Shown here: positions 59,147-64,000 of the stretch, piece by piece
Position numbering within the stretch: position 1 is the first letter of the stretch
How the letters are laid out: every line of letters starts with the position of its first letter
Source: Adenanthera pavonina
Lineage: Eukaryota > Streptophyta > Magnoliopsida > Fabales > Fabaceae
Direction of reading: 5' to 3'
Assembly: GCA_026686845.1 (NCBI GenBank)
Contig: JAIVEN010000014.1
Span: 9,038,001-9,102,000, forward strand
Length of the DNA stretch: 64,000 nucleotides
Translations under genes and position numbers: made by a program
Notes under the pieces: generated by a model
The model's input: the letters and a program-made list of their open reading frames with translations, nothing else
Told to the model about the DNA's origin: nothing
Databases searched by the model: none

Positions 59147-59569
59147 GGACCTGTTTGTTTAAGATTTTTTGCAAAATGATTTTTAGATTGTTTAAAAAAA
59201 GATTAATTATTTAGAGATTTTGTGAGAAGTAAAAAAAAAATTTATGTTTGATTAAAATTAAAAAAAAAAACACTTTTACAGTTATGTAGAGTGAGGCAAG
59301 CATATTGTGATATTTTTTGAGAGGCCAAATTTGTTATTTTTGCAATTTTGTAGGACTAGATTTGCAATCTCTTTCCACTTCTTTCTCTCTCATCTACTCC
59401 ATCTTTTTTTTTTTCAGAAGTTATTTAGAGTAACTTCTCAAAATAATCAAAAAACTGTTTTTTTTTTATTTTAATTATTTTTAAAATTTTAAATAAACAT
59501 TCAAAAAAATTTTAAAAGTGGTTTTTTCATTAAAAAGGGTGCTTTAAAAAAACTAAAACAAACATTCTC
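59147..59569. mobile_element. Tourist/PIF-like MITE with TTA target duplication
   Basis: It starts GGACCTGTTTGTTT and ends AAACAAACATTCTC. TTA flanks both sides (59144-59146, 59570-59572). The duplicated flank of copy D reads 'gatacttaatct' straight through (near 13720), a true empty site with a single TTA. A 3-bp TTA/TAA duplication is the mark of PIF/Harbinger elements. Confidence 0.78.
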
Positions 59570-60079
59570 TTAATCTTATGTCTAACTCTACAATTAAATC
59601 ATGTCAGGTGGACTTTTTTTCCCAGCTCATTACTTAGCCTTAAGCCCTGTTAATCCGCGTTCTCATTCTCTCATGGCCGGTAAGTGTTTCGTCAATAAAT
59701 CATGGCATATAGAAAAATATATAGTTTTTTAGAGAAGTATTTATATAATAAAATTGATGCAGCAATTAGCAAATACCAACAAAAAATTATATACATTACT
59801 TATTTTTGTCCTGAACATTATTTATATTTACGCATTTCATATGCTCAGAGAAAATTATACAAATTGCATCCAGGATCATTATTAATTAACTTTCTTTTCC
59901 TCATATTCTCTGAAAATGACAGATATTATATTTTTCCCTGAATATTAATTATTTATATTCACGCATTTCATATGCTCAGAGAAAATTATACAAATTGCAT
60001 CAATATCTCATCAAGTCATCGTTATTATCTTTCTTTTCCTCATATCTCTCTCTATAGGAATCCTATCTGTTCCAACCAT
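59570..60079. other. Upstream region of CYP79 copy H
   Basis: It resembles the upstream DNA of copy E (from about 38790). It contains an internal duplication of about 131 bp, listed separately. Confidence 0.6.
59821..60000. repeat. 131-bp-spaced promoter duplication upstream of copy H
   Basis: The block 'cgcatttcatatgctcagag' followed by 'aaaattatacaaattgcat' occurs at 59831 and again at 59962. Copy E has the block once. A local tandem duplication thus doubled part of the H promoter. Confidence 0.85.
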
Positions 60080-60087
60080 TATAAATA
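60080..60087 (+). promoter_or_regulatory. TATA box of CYP79 copy H
   Basis: TATAAATA is followed by 'gtcacc', 81 bp upstream of the ATG, as in copies B, C and E. Confidence 0.75.
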
Positions 60088-60160
60088 GTCACCAAAGTGA
60101 GCAGAGCATCAACCCCAACCGGAACAAGGTCTCTAAAACTATTAACCCATGTTTCAAGTC

Positions 60161-62600
60161 ATGGAGTCTTCTTTCTTCTCTCTCATTTCACCCTTTTGGA
60201 CTTGTTGCATGCTCTTCATAACTGCTCTCTTCACTCTCATCAAAACCCTAAAATACCCTCACTCTACCCCTCCACTCCATAACCACAGACTCCCCCCAGG
60301 TCCCAAAGCATGGCCTATTATTGGGAATTTACCTGAAATGCTTTCAAACAAGCCTGCGTCCAAATGGATTCTCAAGCTCATGAAAAACTTGGACACCGAA
60401 ATTGCATGCTTTCAATTCGGAGATGCCCATGTGATCGCGGTGACCAGCCCTGCTATTGCCTGCGAGTTCTTGAAGAAACAAGATGATATTTTTGCATCAA
60501 GACCCATCAGCATGTCATCTGATCTCGTCTCGTGTGGCTATTCATCGACAGCTCTCGTGCCATACGGAGAGCAATGGAAGAAGATGAAAAATATTATGAG
60601 CAAGGACTTGATTTCTTCAGCTAAGAATCGATGGTTTCATGCCAAAAGAATGGAGGAATTCGATAACCTGGTGCGTTATGTCTATGGCCAATCCGGGCGT
60701 CCTTATAATGAATATGGAGGTGGTTCTGTGAATGTGAGGCTTACTGCTCAGCATTTCTGTGCGAATGTGATTAGGAAAATGATCTTCAATCAAAGGTAAC
60801 TAAAAGATGTTTGTCTGCATATAATCAGAATAATATATAAATAGCTTGTCTGTGTGTATATGTCATCGAAACGTACAAAGTATATTCAAATGTTCATATT
60901 CTGAATATACAGGATCATATTCTTCTCTCTCTCAATGTCTAGCGCTCACTCTCTTTTACTGCTTTGGCTCTTGCTCTAATCTGAAATATCTTATACTCTT
61001 TAAACAGGTACTTGGGAAAGGGTGGAGAGGACGGAGGGCCCAGTTTTGAGGAAATAGAGCATGTGGGTGCACTTTTCAGAGTGTTTCGTTACGTATTTAC
61101 CTTCTGTGTCTCTGACTATGTGCCATGATTGAGGGGACTTGACTTGGATGGGCATGAGAGAATGGTTAAGAAGGCTTTGAGGACAGTAAACAAGTATCAT
61201 GACCCCATCATTGAAGGAAGAATCAAACAATGGAAGGATGGCACCAAGTCTGAAGCTGAGGATTTGCTTGATGTCATGATCTCACTCAGAGATGCCAACA
61301 ATAACTCTCTCTTGACGACACAGGAAATCAAACCCCAGATCGTGGTAATTATTACTTTTCCACTCTTTCAATTTTTTTCCCTTTCCAAAGGTTATTTTGT
61401 TTTTTTTCAATCGACTTGTGTTGTTTATGGACTTAACACCCTCATCAATCAAGTGAGGGACGAACATGTCTAGGTGACAATTTGTCTTGGCCCCATGATA
61501 ATTGATATGTTTCTGCCGAAAAAATTAGGTCAACCATTTTTGTGTAAGGTTATCGATCTCCATAATTCAAAGCTGGCCGACCATATTTAGAAGTCGCATT
61601 TTATGGATAACGAAATAGAACCCAACCTTCAAAATTAAAATTGTCCTTACCTTCATATATAAACTACTTTACCCGTGTTAGGTATATTTTTCATTTGGTT
61701 TAAAAAAAAAATAGTTTACGTAATTTAATTATATATAAACTACGTTAATTGTTCATCTTCTCTTATTCAATATAAGAATGTCAACTATTTCATTTAATCC
61801 CTTCTCTATCTAAAATTTAATATCAACTCGAACAATCTACTGATTTTTGGATATTATTTGTGAGTAACTAAATTGAACGTCTCCTTATATTATCTGCAAG
61901 AATTAGAAAACATTTACCTCTAAGTCATATATCATAACTCACCGATCAGGACCGAAACATTTTGAAGGAAGTGATGGTGGGAGCAATGGCCAATCCATCA
62001 CACGCAGCAGAATGGGCTCTCGTGGAAATGATAAACCAACCAGAGCTTCTTGAAAAAGCCACCCAAGAACTCGACGAAGCAGTTGGCAAAGACAGGCTTG
62101 TTCAAGAGTCAGATATACTGCAACTCAACTACACCAAAGCTTGCTTAAGAGAAGCCTTTCGCCTTCACCCCATTACTGCTTTCAACGTCCCACATGTCTC
62201 TGTGCGTGACACAGTGGTTTCTGACTACTTCATCCCAAAGGGTAGCCACGTGTTACTGAGCAGACAAGAACTAGGGCGAAACCCTAAGGTGTGGAAGGAC
62301 GACCCTCACAAGTTCAAACCAGAACGTCACATTATGGACGATGAATCTGATGTGTTCTTAACTGAATCAGATTTGAGGTTCATAAGCTTCTCTATTGGAA
62401 TGCGAGGGTGCCCTGGAGTGGTGCTTGGGACCACTGTCACTGTGATGTTGTTTGCTAGGTTGATCCATGGGTTCACTTGGAGTGCACCACCTCATCAACC
62501 AGTAGAACTGGTTGAGTCTCAAAGCAATCTTTTACTTGCTAAGCCACTTGTGGTCATAGCAAACCCAGGGTTACCAGAAGAGGTTTACCTCTTGGATTAA
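60161..62600 (+). pseudogene. CYP79: CYP79 copy H, full length with one in-frame TGA
   Basis: Exons 60161-60795, 61008-61344 and 61968-62600 follow the phases of gene C and would give 534 codons. All landmarks stand: anchor 10-27, LPPGPKAW hinge, FASRP, W-x-x-x-K helix C, HAAEWALVEM helix I, EAFR, FNVPH, PERH and haem loop FSIGMRGCPG. The only lesion in the frame is TGA at 61126-61128 (codon 252), where C and E have TGC for Cys in the YVPCL block. Termination there removes helix I and the haem site. The intron-2 acceptor is GAAG instead of GCAG, a weaker site. Remnant F has TGA at the same codon. Translation of the whole protein would need readthrough, for which there is no evidence. A sequencing error is less likely given copy F. 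Confidence 0.88.
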
Positions 62601-64000
62601 TATGTCAAAGATTTCGGCAATATAGTAATCTCAAATAATCCAATGATGAGGTTGAATTAAATATGTGCAAAGTGTATGGAGAAATGTTTTGAATGATTAT
62701 TTTAGTTCCTTAAATATTATAAAAAGCCTAAGGTAAGTCACATTATTCTTGACTTATACACCATACCATTTGTTATAGATTTCATATTTTATATTAATAT
62801 TAATGATGTTTTGTTAAACAAAAAAATCATCCTCTAAAATTAATTTTATAGTATAATGTAAAACAAGTCAATTGTTAATCTAGCTATGTCTAAGTATTTA
62901 ATAAATCTATTACAAGTTATGAATAGTATACAACTTGCTCGTTCAACTCTATGAAGAGAATGGCAAATGCCATAAATAGTGCTATAAATTTGTCCAAAAG
63001 TTTAATCTGATGAGGTGACCAGCATTTTCATGAATTTTTTTTAATACATCAAAATTTGTTAATACCACTGATGATAGGTACTAAATTTATATAGATATTT
63101 TTTCTGGAAAATTTTTTTTATATTTTTTATTTTTTGACATCATACTAGAAAAAATGAATCATAAAAATCAAAATCTATATATTTATTATCCATATATAAT
63201 ATAAAATTCTAACAAGTCATACTATTTATAAAAAAGAATTGGACATACGATGCATTAATAGATTTCTATTCATGCTTCTCTCAGAGTTCAAAAAATAAGA
63301 CCAAACTGACTGGTTCAACCAGTTGGATTGGAAACTTGTGCCAAGTCTCGTCTGATCATAGATGGCAAACTTGTGCCAAGTCTCATCTGATTATAGATGA
63401 TGACTAGGCATTTTTAGAACCAGTGGAATCAGTTATGAGTTAGTATTAAACCGATACAAAACCGATTAAACTGGTCAAATTTTTTTAATTTTTTATTTTA
63501 TTTAATTTTTAAGATAAAATAATATTACTTTTAGTAATAAGTAGTATTATTTTTTATATATTTTTTTCTTTCTATATTATAATATTGTATAAACATTATT
63601 ATGATACATAATTATTAATAATAATAAATTTATTTAATAAATAATGTGAAATTAGAATATTAATTGACAATTTTGAATTCAAAATATGATTATAGATAAA
63701 TATTAACTTATTTATATTTTAATATTAAATTGTGAAACTTATTAATAATATTTTTAATTTTTTATATAATATATAAAATTATTAAATTTATTATCACCGG
63801 TTTAATTCCGGTTGAGTCATTAATCTTAAACCACTATCTTGACCAGATATAATCCTAGACCGGTACAATGCCTTTTGCTCGTGTAAAACACAAAAACAAA
63901 CTAAACTTTTTCCTATCTTCCATTATTTGAGAAATGAGAAACGAATACATTGTCCAAAGAGAGAAATGTGTAATCCCAACTCCATGTGGATAAAAACGTC
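62601..64000. other. 3' flank of copy H and intergenic DNA
   Basis: The first ~100 bp match the 3' flanks of copies D and G ('atatgtcaaagattt', 'aaagtgtatggagaaatg'). After that the DNA is AT-rich. From about 63295 to 63870 there are 'ctggttcaaccag' and 'accggtttaattccggttg' motifs that resemble a degenerate palindromic repeat family. No gene is supported. Confidence 0.5.
63331..63399. repeat. 35-bp tandem duplication
   Basis: 'aaacttgtgccaagtctc' followed by '(a/g)tctgatcatagatg' appears twice in succession with two or three differences. Confidence 0.85.

Noticed and set aside
1..64000. A complete biosynthetic cluster around CYP79 (partner P450s and a glucosyltransferase)
   Set aside because: No CYP71, CYP736 or UGT motif was seen in any frame; only CYP79 copies and repeats are present.

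Overview
This window is AT-rich nuclear DNA of a flowering plant, very probably a eudicot. The evidence is spliced genes with GT-AG introns, a plant-specific cytochrome P450 family (CYP79), and plant-type Ty3/gypsy, Cassandra, CACTA and MITE repeats. The species cannot be fixed from the sequence; the P450s look closest to the CYP79D group (inference).

The genic backbone is an eroded cluster of CYP79 amino-acid N-monooxygenase genes, all on the + strand. I name eight copies A to H. A (1-648) is a deleted exon-3 pseudogene. B (2550-2777) is an N-terminal stub that keeps its promoter. C (7532-10670, three exons, 530 codons) is the only intact gene. D (12415-12527) is a C-terminal shard. E (39437-41459) is a pseudogene with a frameshift and a stop. 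F (43371-43875) is an exon-2 remnant. G (56926-57017) is an intron/exon-3 shard. H (60161-62600) is full length apart from one TGA in exon 2, and remnant F appears to share that TGA. Copies also share 5' and 3' flanks, so the array grew by segmental duplication. CYP79 enzymes turn amino acids into oximes for cyanogenic glucosides and related defence compounds. No partner gene (CYP71/CYP736-like or UGT) is visible here.

The middle (15249-37529) is a nested retrotransposon. An old, decayed Ty3/gypsy chromovirus of Tekay/Del type lies on the + strand, has 2.7-kb LTRs and is flanked by the 5-bp duplication TGTTT. Its gag was broken by a younger Athila-type element on the minus strand (18981-31098). 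The Athila LTRs differ by only three substitutions and two small indels. It has a tRNA-Asp primer site, a gag-pol frame with three in-frame stops, a second env-position ORF with one amber stop, GC-rich palindromes, and three copies of a polypurine 13-mer.

The 41.4-59.6 kb stretch is a repeat graveyard. It holds a poly(A)-tailed insert behind copy E, Stowaway-like MITEs, a possible copia LTR, a Cassandra TRIM with 5S-rRNA-derived LTRs (48621-49536), an LTR-like block with 64-bp tandem repeats, and a 3.7-kb CACTA element (52521-56266, TSD AGT). The CACTA element carries captured pieces of a GPI ethanolamine phosphate transferase 2 (PIGG/GPI7-like) gene and an Ulp1-protease-like fragment. A LINE tail and a Tourist-like MITE lie before copy H. 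The remaining intergenic DNA is AT-rich and shows no further gene I can support.
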